Below are positions 1 through 6,251 of a stretch of 64,000 nt of DNA, piece by piece. The first letter of the stretch is position 1. Each line of letters begins with the position of its first letter. Under the pieces are notes generated by a model, which saw only the letters and a program-made list of their open reading frames with translations, ran no database searches and was not told where the DNA came from. Made by a program: the position numbers and the translations under genes. Origin of the DNA: an uncultured Clostridium sp. (GTDB lineage: Bacteria > Bacillota > Clostridia > Lachnospirales > Lachnospiraceae); contig UQBG01000016.1 of NCBI GenBank assembly GCA_900539185.1, forward strand, positions 1-64,000. Direction: 5' to 3'.

Positions 1-264
1 ATCTAATGGTAATATTTCTACATTTTTACTTATCAGTGGATCTAAACATTCCAATGCTCTTCTACTAAATACCGGAAATATAAATCCAGGTGCATCACTT
101 AACTCAAGCCCTTTCTCTGGTTCCATTCTTTTGACCTGAATGGGCTTCCATTGACTCAAGTGACTTCTACCATCAAACGATTGAATTTCCTCAACTTCAA
201 AATCTCTTATGGGTATTAAATTGTCATATTCATCTAGTTCGAAGTTTAATTGCCATATTTTCAT
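1..264 (-). CDS. Imm11-like (DUF1629) immunity protein, partial
   Basis: The frame starts at an ATG at 264 behind a GGGGGTGA ribosome site at 271-278 and stays open to the window edge (88 codons, no stop), so the C-terminus lies outside. The N-terminus reads MKIWQLNFELDEYD, followed by SFDGRS, VKRMEPEKGLEL and GFIFPVFSRRALECLDPLI, a pattern I associate with the Imm11/DUF1629 immunity family of polymorphic-toxin loci. Such proteins neutralise a cognate toxin in the cytoplasm. Its 5' end overlaps the preceding gene by 35 bases, suggesting translational coupling. The family call is from memory of the motif, not from a search. Confidence 0.6.
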   Translation of the reverse strand, partial: MKIWQLNFELDEYDNLIPIRDFEVEEIQSFDGRSHLSQWKPIQVKRMEPEKGLELSDAPGFIFPVFSRRALECLDPLISKNVEILPLD

Positions 265-556
265 GTTTTTTCACCCCCATTGCATAAAAATCAATTGCTC
301 TACAATTACCTTCTACTATATCAACTCCCACATACGGACTTCTGGCAGTTCCGCCAATAGCGACCGGTGCTGGTTTTATTCTCCAAAGCAATTGTAAACC
401 CTGCGTATAACAAAACACATTATCATATCCGCCATCTTCATCAGTTTCAAACACGATAACTACTTTTCCTTCATATTCTGCAGCCTCAATAATTTTATTA
501 TCAAATTGCAATTCTTTTCCAGCTAACAATATTTTATTATTTTGAATTTCTATCAT
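230..556 (-). CDS. Small acidic protein, possible immunity protein
   Basis: This 108-residue protein has no signal peptide or membrane segment and is predicted to be cytoplasmic and beta-rich (alternating hydrophobics in EGKVVIVFETDEDGG and QGLQLLWRIKP). The pattern 'cognate strand, DxYDNVFC, LLWRI' resembles small immunity proteins of toxin loci, but I cannot name the family. The ATG at 556 has an AAAGGA ribosome site about 11 bases upstream. It ends inside the following Imm11-like gene (35-base overlap), so the two are probably co-translated. The A/T-rich composition matches the rest of the accessory zone. Confidence 0.6.
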   Translation of the reverse strand: MIEIQNNKILLAGKELQFDNKIIEAAEYEGKVVIVFETDEDGGYDNVFCYTQGLQLLWRIKPAPVAIGGTARSPYVGVDIVEGNCRAIDFYAMGVKKHENMAIKLRTR

Positions 557-599
557 TGTCCAATAATCCTTTTATTAGTAAATGTAAGGGAATTTTTAT

Positions 600-1022
600 C
601 TAATACATTACTGCATATAAATTCCCTACAACGTAATCACCAAATACATTCTTGATTTCTTCCTGTAAAATTTTATTATTGAAAAGGAACTTTAGGAACT
701 CAACCAATCCATCCGGTTCATCACATGTCGAAAAGCATATCCTTCTGAGATAGCAAATATCTTCTGAAATATCTTCTATCTTTTCTTTGCCGGTTAATTT
801 TAGAATGTACTCTTCAAAATCAAATTCATCAGTACAGCAAAACTCATATTGATATAATTCCATTCGCTTATTATCTTGAATGTAATACGGAGTAATTATA
901 CACTCCTCCATTTCAATCCTAAAATCTGTCTTTAGCAAATTATACAACTCCTGAAGATTAATAAAAATTTCTCCGGCATATTCAACAGATTTAATAATCG
1001 TATTGATTTCTGTAATTCTCAT
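600..1022 (-). CDS. Hypothetical protein of toxin-immunity region
   Basis: A 140-residue soluble acidic protein that I do not recognise. It begins MRITEINTIIKSVEYAGEIF and contains a mid-region rich in aromatic and acidic residues (YYIQDNKRMELYQYEF, DEFDFEEYILKLTGKE). A GTGAGGT ribosome site lies about 9 bases before the ATG. It sits 43 bases upstream of the small immunity-like gene and is surrounded by DUF1871, DUF4926 and CdiI-like genes, so an immunity role is likely by context only. There are no transmembrane segments. Confidence 0.55.
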   Translation of the reverse strand: MRITEINTIIKSVEYAGEIFINLQELYNLLKTDFRIEMEECIITPYYIQDNKRMELYQYEFCCTDEFDFEEYILKLTGKEKIEDISEDICYLRRICFSTCDEPDGLVEFLKFLFNNKILQEEIKNVFGDYVVGNLYAVMY

Positions 1023-1092
1023 TTTATTTACCTCACTCTGGTATATAATGACATATGAACCTTGCTGGGTATAAAATACCGTTGCATTTCTT

Positions 1093-1196
1093 TTATTCCA
1101 AATATCCTTGTCTCCTCATCTCCTGTTTAAGCTTTTCTTTACGCTCATTATCTTCTAACATTTTCCATGCGCAACAGTAAGTTTAAATTTAACCAT
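1093..1196 (-). pseudogene. Short frameshifted coding relic (possible toxin tail)
   Basis: Directly after the DUF1871 stop codon a frame reads MVKFKLTVAHGK and is interrupted. One base of shift, in an A-run near 1165, continues as MLEDNERKEKLKQEMRRQGYLE before a stop. The second piece looks like a basic C-terminal helix of the kind that ends toxin domains. The relic lies just before the gene at 600-1022, where a cognate toxin would be expected. This is inferred from reading frames alone and could be chance. Confidence 0.25.
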
Positions 1197-1439
1197 TCAA
1201 TTTAGTATTTTTTTTGCAATTATTGTACATTGTTCCAAGTCTTCTTCATAAACATCCGTTCCAAATGTTTCTACAAATATTTTATTTATTTCTTGTGCCA
1301 ATGTATGAACTTGTAAACTGTAATTGGAGCAAACAAATTCATTTATCTTTTTTATTTCATTAATGTATTCATCTTTTGGAGCCATCGGGAAAAATCCAAT
1401 CGGATCCCAATCATTTATAATTTGTATTATCCTTTCCAT
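1197..1439 (-). CDS. DUF1871 family protein
   Basis: An 80-residue all-helical cytoplasmic protein. Near residues 8-25 it carries the family signature 'NDWDPIGFFPMAPKDEY', followed by EI and a C-terminal helix, as in the YugE/DUF1871 family. A strong ribosome site (GGAGAGGAGG) precedes the ATG at 1439. The family has no established biochemical function but is common as a stray immunity-like gene in Bacillota toxin loci, which fits its position here among Imm11-, CdiI- and DUF4926-type genes. Confidence 0.75.
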   Translation of the reverse strand: MERIIQIINDWDPIGFFPMAPKDEYINEIKKINEFVCSNYSLQVHTLAQEINKIFVETFGTDVYEEDLEQCTIIAKKILN

Positions 1440-1490
1440 TGCTTTACCTCCTCTCCAAATAGTCTGCTTATTATAATAAAATTTATTACT

Positions 1491-1727
1491 CTACCGTTTC
1501 ACTTTCTTCATACAGAATCCTTCTGCCCTCTGAACCGCCTGACTGATCTGTCTCTGAAGCTGTCCGACCGCATCGTCGATCTTTGTTATGTATGGTTTTA
1601 TGTACGGCTCCAGTTTCTCTATCAGAGGGGATATCTTCTGACTGAGTTTGGAACCGACATTCTTTTTCCGGGCAGTAGTATTCGATAGCTTGCGTGCCGT
1701 TGTAACATGGGTGTTTTGAAGCGTCAA
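1491..1727 (-). pseudogene. C-terminal remnant of a helical toxin-locus protein
   Basis: A 78-codon frame whose second half, 'KISPLIEKLEPYIKPYITKI' followed by DDAVGQLQRQISQAVQRAEGF, is a good amphipathic-helix protein sequence, while the first part has the composition of non-coding sequence. The helical part shares a 54-base segment (1582-1635) with the remnant at 3951-4004. Together they indicate two copies of one original gene, of which only the 3' end survives here. There is no ribosome site before the ATG at 1727. Confidence 0.45.
1582..1635. repeat. 54-bp segment duplicated at 3951-4004 (copy 1)
   Basis: This segment is near-identical and in the same orientation at 3951-4004. Only a few positions differ (for example TACGGCTCCAGTTTC versus TACGACTCCAGCTTC). 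It marks duplicated remnants of one helical protein gene, and homologous recombination between the copies could have remodelled the intervening immunity genes. Confidence 0.75.
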
Positions 1728-1764
1728 GGGAGCGGTTACGAATTTGTTACATTTTTGCTATATT

Positions 1765-1962
1765 TTAATTTTCTACCAACTCCAAATCATCTGGTAACAG
1801 AGTTCTCTGTGCTTTAGGATTTCCTTCTTCATCTAGTATTTCAACTTCATATGCCTCTCGTGGTTCCTCAAATACCATAAGTACAGCACCGATTTCACCT
1901 TTTTTTATACCCTCTTTACAATCTTTCATAATCTTTACTGTATCATATTCCTTAAACTTCAT
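1765..1962 (-). CDS. DUF4926 domain protein
   Basis: A 65-residue, single-domain SH3-like protein. It begins MKFKEYDTVKIMKDCKEGIKKGEIGAVLMVFEEP at residues 1-34 and continues with YEVEILDEEGNP and LLPDDLELV, the whole DUF4926 profile. A TAGGTGAG ribosome site precedes the ATG. The family is frequent in toxin-immunity islands of Firmicutes and cyanobacteria and probably acts as a small intracellular immunity or binding protein; that role is not proven. It is intact, full length and lies in the A/T-rich accessory zone. Confidence 0.75.
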   Translation of the reverse strand: MKFKEYDTVKIMKDCKEGIKKGEIGAVLMVFEEPREAYEVEILDEEGNPKAQRTLLPDDLELVEN

Positions 1963-2035
1963 AATCTCACCTAACTAATCTTTTACAAAAAGTGTTGTTA
2001 AAACCATGGATAATTCAATTTCCAATATTTTTTCC

Positions 2036-2446
2036 TCAGTTTACTTTTTTGGATAAAGTATTAATCATATCTTTAAATTCTTCCTCTTCTCCATCATATG
2101 TCCAGTCACGAGTTTTACTTTTTACTAATGCATTGTTAATAATATTTTTTAAGTCATCTGCATAAGATATTAAAAATGAACTATCCATTTCTGATACTTT
2201 TTCAAAAAGCTCACCTTCATATGATTCACCAACAAATACATCCTCTCGCAAAAAATTTATTGCCTTTGACATAGCAAGATTTGTAAACTCTTTTTGACGT
2301 ATCATTCTTAAAACGTCTGCCACAGTAATTTCTGCAATTGTTTTTTCTATTAATTGATTATACCATTTCTGCAATGGATACAATTCCTCATTAGAGGCAA
2401 TAGATATACAATTATATATTTCTTTTATTTTTCTCTTGTCTTCCAT
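2036..2446 (-). CDS. CdiI-like contact-dependent inhibition immunity protein
   Basis: A 136-residue helical cytoplasmic protein. The core 'ITVADVLRMIRQKEFTNLAM' (about residues 40-59), followed by AINFLREDVFVGESYEGELFEKV, resembles the CdiI immunity family in which a 'D-hh-RQ' helix is followed by a 'YxGELL' motif. I chose the ATG at 2446 over the in-frame TTG at 2449, because the ATG is 8 bases from GGAGGT. That ATG overlaps the stop of the preceding toxin fragment (TGATG), the coupling expected for a toxin-immunity pair. Family assignment is moderate. Confidence 0.6.
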   Translation of the reverse strand: MEDKRKIKEIYNCISIASNEELYPLQKWYNQLIEKTIAEITVADVLRMIRQKEFTNLAMSKAINFLREDVFVGESYEGELFEKVSEMDSSFLISYADDLKNIINNALVKSKTRDWTYDGEEEEFKDMINTLSKKVN

Positions 2447-2753
2447 CAATTTATACCTCCATAGGAATCAAACAATTCCTCTATTTTATTAATATAAGAA
2501 TTTGCTTTATCCGGTCCTTCTTTCACAGAGAAGCAAAAATAAATTTCCAATTACCGGGTTGTCCTGATTTCAGACCGTTATTCGTAGCGTATCTTTGCAT
2601 TTTTCGCAAGAAATAGTAATACCTTTTCAACACTGACTTCTTTATCTGAGGTTTAAACCATGATAAATTTTTAATCTCTCTTTTTATATTATCAATAATA
2701 ATATCCTCTTTATCTTCTTTAACAGTTTCATTCACTGTCACAAACTTATTCAT
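2446..2753 (-). pseudogene. Toxin C-terminal fragment, frameshifted
   Basis: The frame from 2753 encodes 76 residues ending GQPGNWKFIFASL at a premature TGA at 2523. Adding one base in the A/T run at 2534-2538 continues into an evidently coding tail, FSVKEGPDKANSYINKIEEL followed by FDSYGGIN, which terminates at 2446 exactly where the CdiI-like gene starts. The protein is lysine- and aromatic-rich (KKSVLKRYYYFLRKMQRY), typical of toxin domains. It lacks the long N-terminal delivery region, so it is probably an orphan toxin module. The specific toxin activity is not recognisable. Confidence 0.55.
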
Positions 2754-2790
2754 CTTTCTGTCACTGTTCCCGGGACTTTCGCCCCGGTCT

Positions 2791-3050
2791 TTACTCTATG
2801 CAGCCTGCCATCTCATGGTTTGCGACAAACCTTACCATACATTCATCCACCAGTCATTTTTGCTGCTGGTATGCATACAGCAGTGTTTTTTCACAGATCC
2901 TGTTGATCATTCTCGGCATTCCTCCTGAAACCTTAAATATCACATCCTCCGATCCGCTGGTGAACAAATCCTGTTTCACTCCTGCATAGAGGCTTCCGCA
3001 TTCCGGACAGATGGCATCTTCTTCTCTGATTACAAAAAATATCCTCTTTA
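2791..3050 (-). pseudogene. Relic of IS-associated ExeA/TniB-like AAA ATPase
   Basis: Read on the minus strand, the frame gives a CPECGSLY zinc-knuckle start fused in frame to FTSGSEDVIFKVSGGMPRMI then NRICEKTLLYAYQQQK. An in-frame TGA at 2854-2856 interrupts it, and it resumes LVDECMVRFVANHEMAG to a stop at 2791. The second part is the C-terminal end of the ExeA/TniB-type ATPase carried by some Firmicutes transposons ('GGhPRhINxhCxxxLhYA'). The zinc-knuckle start looks like the beginning of the partner transposase. Fusion of the start of one gene to the end of another implies an internal deletion of the element. No terminal repeats were identified. Confidence 0.6.
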
Positions 3051-3156
3051 CACTCTATGAAAACCACAAAAACTCCAAAGAGTTTTTAGATTTATTATAG
3101 TATGGCACATAGTAAGACTTTAAGTTAAGGCGAGTGGTTTGACGTTTACAATAAAA

Positions 3157-3870
3157 CTACTTCCAACCTCGAATCTTTAAGTATTTATCAGGGATTCTCA
3201 ACTCAAGCGCTTCAATAACATTTTGTAAATAGCTATCCATATCCGTATTCGAATAACAATTATGTTCATTAATTACACTTATCAACTTCCCATTACCAAC
3301 TTCTATCGAGAATCCAATTATATCAAGCTCATAACTAAATACTACCGAAAAATAATCATATGCTATAAAACATATTTTAAATGACCAATGCCCTGTTTCC
3401 TCAACTATATCATAAAACTCCATACCTCTTATTTTGTTGCCAAATGATTGCTTTATTTTTCTCCCAATTTCCATTCTGATTTTATTAAAATCATTTAGTT
3501 GCATACCAAAATATCCTCTCTTTTCTAATGCAAAATATCCATGCTTTTCTTGCAGATAATCCCATTCCCATTTTAACGCACATTCTCCATATGCCTCTGG
3601 ATTATGTAAAAATCGTATTTCCTTACCAGCTCTTACAGCATCGTCTAATGCAGGTTTATTAAAATAATCAAACATATTTTGACCTGCTGCATCTAAACCA
3701 TATGTATCCGTAATTTTATCCCACTCCGTTCCGAGACTAAAATATGTTGTACCTCCGGCCTTAACAGTATATGCACCTGGACCTAGTACTGAAAAATCTT
3801 TAGTTCCGTCCGCCCTTATAGTCGGTTCATACTTACCTAAGGTCATTATATTCGAGTCTACATTATGCAC
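3157..3870 (-). CDS. Polymorphic-toxin C-terminal domain fused to its immunity domain
   Basis: Residues 1-120 of the 237-residue frame read as a toxin tip: NVDSNIMTLGKYEPT, YFSLGTEWDKITDTYGLD, MFDYFNKPALDDAVRAGKEI, then HNPEAY. Residues 123-237 read as a separate protein beginning MQLNDFNKIRMEIGRKI and ending LRIPDKYLKIRGW, typical of a soluble immunity protein. The ATG of the second part (3504) has an AGAGG about 10 bases upstream, so it was probably an independent gene whose upstream stop was lost. The frame begins with GTG without a ribosome site and is open upstream to about 3945 (IIDGKVDGKIPLEEYEKYR), so the toxin's front is missing. Domain functions are inferred. Confidence 0.5.
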   Translation of the reverse strand: MHNVDSNIMTLGKYEPTIRADGTKDFSVLGPGAYTVKAGGTTYFSLGTEWDKITDTYGLDAAGQNMFDYFNKPALDDAVRAGKEIRFLHNPEAYGECALKWEWDYLQEKHGYFALEKRGYFGMQLNDFNKIRMEIGRKIKQSFGNKIRGMEFYDIVEETGHWSFKICFIAYDYFSVVFSYELDIIGFSIEVGNGKLISVINEHNCYSNTDMDSYLQNVIEALELRIPDKYLKIRGWK

Positions 3871-3928
3871 ACTAGCAATTCGATACTTTTCATATTCTTC
3901 TAGTGGTATTTTTCCATCAACTTTTCCA

Positions 3929-4321
3929 TCAATTATTTCTAATCCATTTCTTCGTTATGTATGGTTTTATGTACGACTCCAGCTTCTCTATCAGAGGGGA
4001 TATCCTTGATACCCAGTTGTTTCGGATTTCCTCCCCCGGATGGATAGTATCCGATTGTATCAGGTACCCGGATTTCCTCCAGTCGTATGATTTCCAGTTC
4101 GCTTGCTATCCGATTGACATCCCTGTGAAAGCTGTCATCTGCATCCCAGACCTCTTCCCGCAGCTTATCAATGCTGTCACTCAACTTCCAGTAGGTGTCA
4201 AAAAGCCTGTGCAGCTTTGCTTTCATCATTTGTGTACCGGGCGTTTTCATTTCCCTGTCTCTCAGACATGGTGTAGTTATCGTATCTTCGTACCTGTGCC
4301 ACTCTCCCACCTCACTTGCAT
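3929..4321 (-). pseudogene. Frameshifted helical module of a toxin locus
   Basis: No single frame covers this segment. Starting at the ATG at 4321 it reads MQVRWESGTGTKIR. After a shift it reads YDNYTMSERQGNENARYTND, ESKAAQAF. After another shift it reads DTYWKLSDSIDKLREEVWDA, DDSFHRDVNRIASELEIIRL, and VPDTIGYYPSGGGNPKQLG. A last shift gives SPLIEKLESYIKPYITK. The joined protein would be about 130 helical residues, perhaps a partner or pre-toxin module of a secreted toxin. The longest uninterrupted frame is 3939-4310. The end matches the remnant at 1491-1727. Confidence 0.45.
3951..4004. repeat. 54-bp segment duplicated at 1582-1635 (copy 2)
   Basis: Direct-orientation partner of 1582-1635, lying at the damaged 3' end of the helical module. 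The two copies flank about 2.3 kb holding the toxin fragments, DUF4926, CdiI-like gene and IS relic, so the intervening block may have been inserted or exchanged by recombination. Confidence 0.75.
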
Positions 4322-4390
4322 CTCTCTACAACATTTATTTTGTTTCAATGACTATTATTTTTCTTTTTTTCATTTCCTCTTGTCTCCTGC

Positions 4391-5383
4391 TTACTTTACT
4401 AACTCCGGATGGGCAATTACATATTGTATCGCAGATTCTACCTGTTCTTCCGAGGCAGTTTCTATATCTTCTCCTATTTTGTCTAATTCACATACAACTG
4501 CATCATGAAATGCATCCTCCGATCCGATCTCTGCATCTCTTCCATAGTAGAATGAATTATAAAAGCTTTCGATCAATGCACTACCCTCTTCATCTCCTGC
4601 CAGAAATGCATTATAAGAGTCTAACACCTGCTCCATGGTGACATCCTCCCCCATCTCCAGATTATAATAGGCCACCTTGATCCGCAGTTCATTCTCATCC
4701 GGTTTTGGTTTTGTATCGTAGATGATTATCATTCCATCTCCACGGCTTATCGTCTGTCTCTCCATACACAGTACTTCACTGTATTGACTGTATTCCCTGT
4801 ATTTCCTGTATTCTTCACCCCCTATTTCCCGTTCCGGTCTTTCGTTGTTCCCCCCTAACACCAGTTCCGGATGGGCAATTACATATTGTATCGCGGCTTC
4901 TATCTGTTCTTCGGATGCACTCACGACACTTTCATCCTCCTTACTCAAGACGGCATTTACCGCATAGAAAAATGCATTCTCCGGTCCAATTTCCGCATTG
5001 CTTCCATTGTAGAATGAATTATAAAAGCTTTCGATCAATGCACTGCCCTCTTCATCTCCTGCCAAAAATGCATTATAAGAGTCTAACACCTGCTCCATGG
5101 TGACATCCTTTCCCATCTCCAGATTATAATAGGCTACTTTTATCAGCAGTTCCTTTCGTTCCTCTTCATTCGGCTGGGCATCCATGACCACATGACGGAG
5201 ATCATCATAATCTTCCTCCCGAAGTCCCGGCATACACAATATCCGACAGTAGCGATCATATAGAATCATTTGTATTTCCAGCTCTATTCTATTTTTACGA
5301 ATCTTATTTCCTATACAGGTTCCTACTATACCTAATATCAACAGTATCACGATGGTAATGAATATTATTTTTCCTTTTCTCAT
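4391..5383 (-). CDS. Membrane-anchored protein with internal tandem duplication
   Basis: A 330-residue protein with an N-terminal membrane anchor (residues 6-25, IIFITIVILLILGIVGTCIG) and an extracytoplasmic part made of two homologous units, about residues 81-175 and 232-329. Each unit contains 'KVAYYNLEMG-DVTMEQVLDS', YNAFLAGDEEGSALIESFYN, AEIG and a closing AIQYVIAHPELV. Large parts of the two copies are nearly identical at DNA level, so the duplication is recent. The ribosome site GGAGAC precedes the ATG. I do not recognise the family. A further partial copy of the closing motif occurs just upstream (5401-5545). Confidence 0.65.
   Translation of the reverse strand: MRKGKIIFITIVILLILGIVGTCIGNKIRKNRIELEIQMILYDRYCRILCMPGLREEDYDDLRHVVMDAQPNEEERKELLIKVAYYNLEMGKDVTMEQVLDSYNAFLAGDEEGSALIESFYNSFYNGSNAEIGPENAFFYAVNAVLSKEDESVVSASEEQIEAAIQYVIAHPELVLGGNNERPEREIGGEEYRKYREYSQYSEVLCMERQTISRGDGMIIIYDTKPKPDENELRIKVAYYNLEMGEDVTMEQVLDSYNAFLAGDEEGSALIESFYNSFYYGRDAEIGSEDAFHDAVVCELDKIGEDIETASEEQVESAIQYVIAHPELVK
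4401..4685. repeat. Internal direct repeat, unit 2 (3' copy)
   Basis: This stretch, encoding the second half of the membrane-anchored protein, matches about 4868-5150 with an offset near 468 bases. Runs of tens of bases are identical (for example across the segment encoding LDSYNAFLAGDEEGSALIES). Confidence 0.8.
4868..5150. repeat. Internal direct repeat, unit 1 (5' copy)
   Basis: Partner of 4401-4685. The two units share the beginning (KVAYYNLEMG), the middle (GDEEGSALIESFYNSFY) and the end (AIQYVIAHPELV) of a roughly 95-residue module, with a divergent spacer between them. Confidence 0.8.
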
Positions 5384-5400
5384 TTTCTCTTGTCTCCTAT

Positions 5401-5545
5401 TTACTCTACTAACTCCGGATGGGCAATTACATATTGTATCGCATCCCGTTCCCAGTCTTCTGCTGTACTCGGATCCCCCAAAATAGATGTTTCATATGTA
5501 CTATGATTGTATACCTTTCGACTGTCATAAAACAAGTAAATTTTA
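5401..5545 (-). pseudogene. Third, truncated copy of the repeat module
   Basis: Immediately upstream of the duplicated gene a frame reads FYDSRKVYNHSTYETSILGD, PSTAEDWERDAIQYVIAHPE, LVE and stops at 5401. The last 12 residues match the ends of both repeat units, with almost identical DNA at 5405-5440. The frame has no start codon and is cut by a stop near 5550, so it is the tail of a lost paralogue. Confidence 0.55.
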
Positions 5546-5601
5546 ATTTACCTAGAACACTCTCTACTTTTATTTTATATTTAGGTGTCTTCTTCCGGTT
5601 A

Positions 5602-6147
5602 TTATCTGTTCAAAAAGAATACTATCGCAGCCAATACCACCAATCCTCCTCCAACAAAGATCAGAACTTTCCCTGCTATCCCGGTCTTTACAACTACTTT
5701 TTCCACATAAGCGTGTTCCGGTTTCTTTGGATCGTAAACAACGGAAAGTCCGGTTCCCTTTGGCCATTTTTCTCTGGCAAACATGAGGTAGTTTGCACGC
5801 GTTCCAGTATTATATCTGTGAAAATAATCGTTATCTGATATATAGAACCCGCCGGTTTGTTCCGACGTATTTTTATATGTACCACTGGTTTTCTTTGAAG
5901 ATGCTATTCCCTTATAATGACGATATGCCGTATAGACTACTCCATCGACACAGAATTCAACGACCGGGGCGATTGTGCTATTTCCATTTCCTAGTCTGGT
6001 ATACTTATAATCCACTACTTCTCCACTTACTTGTGCAGAGCATCTGGATTTTTCACGCGTAGTGTGAATAAAAAACGGAATGGCAATAAGCATAATAATA
6101 AGTCCTGCCCCTGCTACAGATATACATGAAATTATAATTGGTGTCAT
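5602..6147 (-). CDS. DUF3592-like membrane protein
   Basis: A 181-residue protein with transmembrane helices at residues 3-28 and about 158-179 bracketing an extracytoplasmic beta-domain. The features 'GEVVDYKYTR', 'APVVEFCVDGVVYTAYRHY', 'PKGTGLSVVYDPKKPEHAYV' follow the DUF3592 plan (a 'P-V-F-V-G' strand, then 'V-YDPxxP'). A GGGGGAG ribosome site precedes the ATG. Function is unknown; in this context it may belong to the toxin-locus cargo or be ordinary envelope hypothetical content. Confidence 0.65.
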   Translation of the reverse strand: MTPIIISCISVAGAGLIIMLIAIPFFIHTTREKSRCSAQVSGEVVDYKYTRLGNGNSTIAPVVEFCVDGVVYTAYRHYKGIASSKKTSGTYKNTSEQTGGFYISDNDYFHRYNTGTRANYLMFAREKWPKGTGLSVVYDPKKPEHAYVEKVVVKTGIAGKVLIFVGGGLVVLAAIVFFLNR

Positions 6148-6180
6148 TTTTTCTCCCCCTTAATTTAGTTCCTTTGTACT

Positions 6181-6235
6181 TTAAAACACCTGCTCCGGAC
6201 GCCTTTCATCCGAGAGCAGGTGTTGCTTTTTGTTC
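6181..6235 (-). terminator. Intrinsic terminator of the chemoreceptor gene
   Basis: Inverted repeat AACACCTGCTC (6185-6195) with GAGCAGGTGTT (6214-6224). On the minus strand it is followed by TTTTAAAG. A T-run also flanks the plus-strand side, so it may work in both directions. Confidence 0.8.
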
Positions 6236-6251
6236 TCTATTTCATTTCGGT

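Noticed and set aside
2798..2989. Plus-strand 63-codon frame
   Set aside because: It mirrors the ExeA/TniB relic on the minus strand, whose family motif explains the region.
3903..4508. Plus-strand open frame of about 200 codons in the toxin region
   Set aside because: The opposite strand carries the fragmented helical module and the membrane-anchored protein; the plus-strand translation is Phe/His/Leu-rich and has no ribosome site.
4391..5545. Repeats considered as a CRISPR array
   Set aside because: Units are ~280 bp, coding, and only two to three copies; spacers of CRISPR type are absent.
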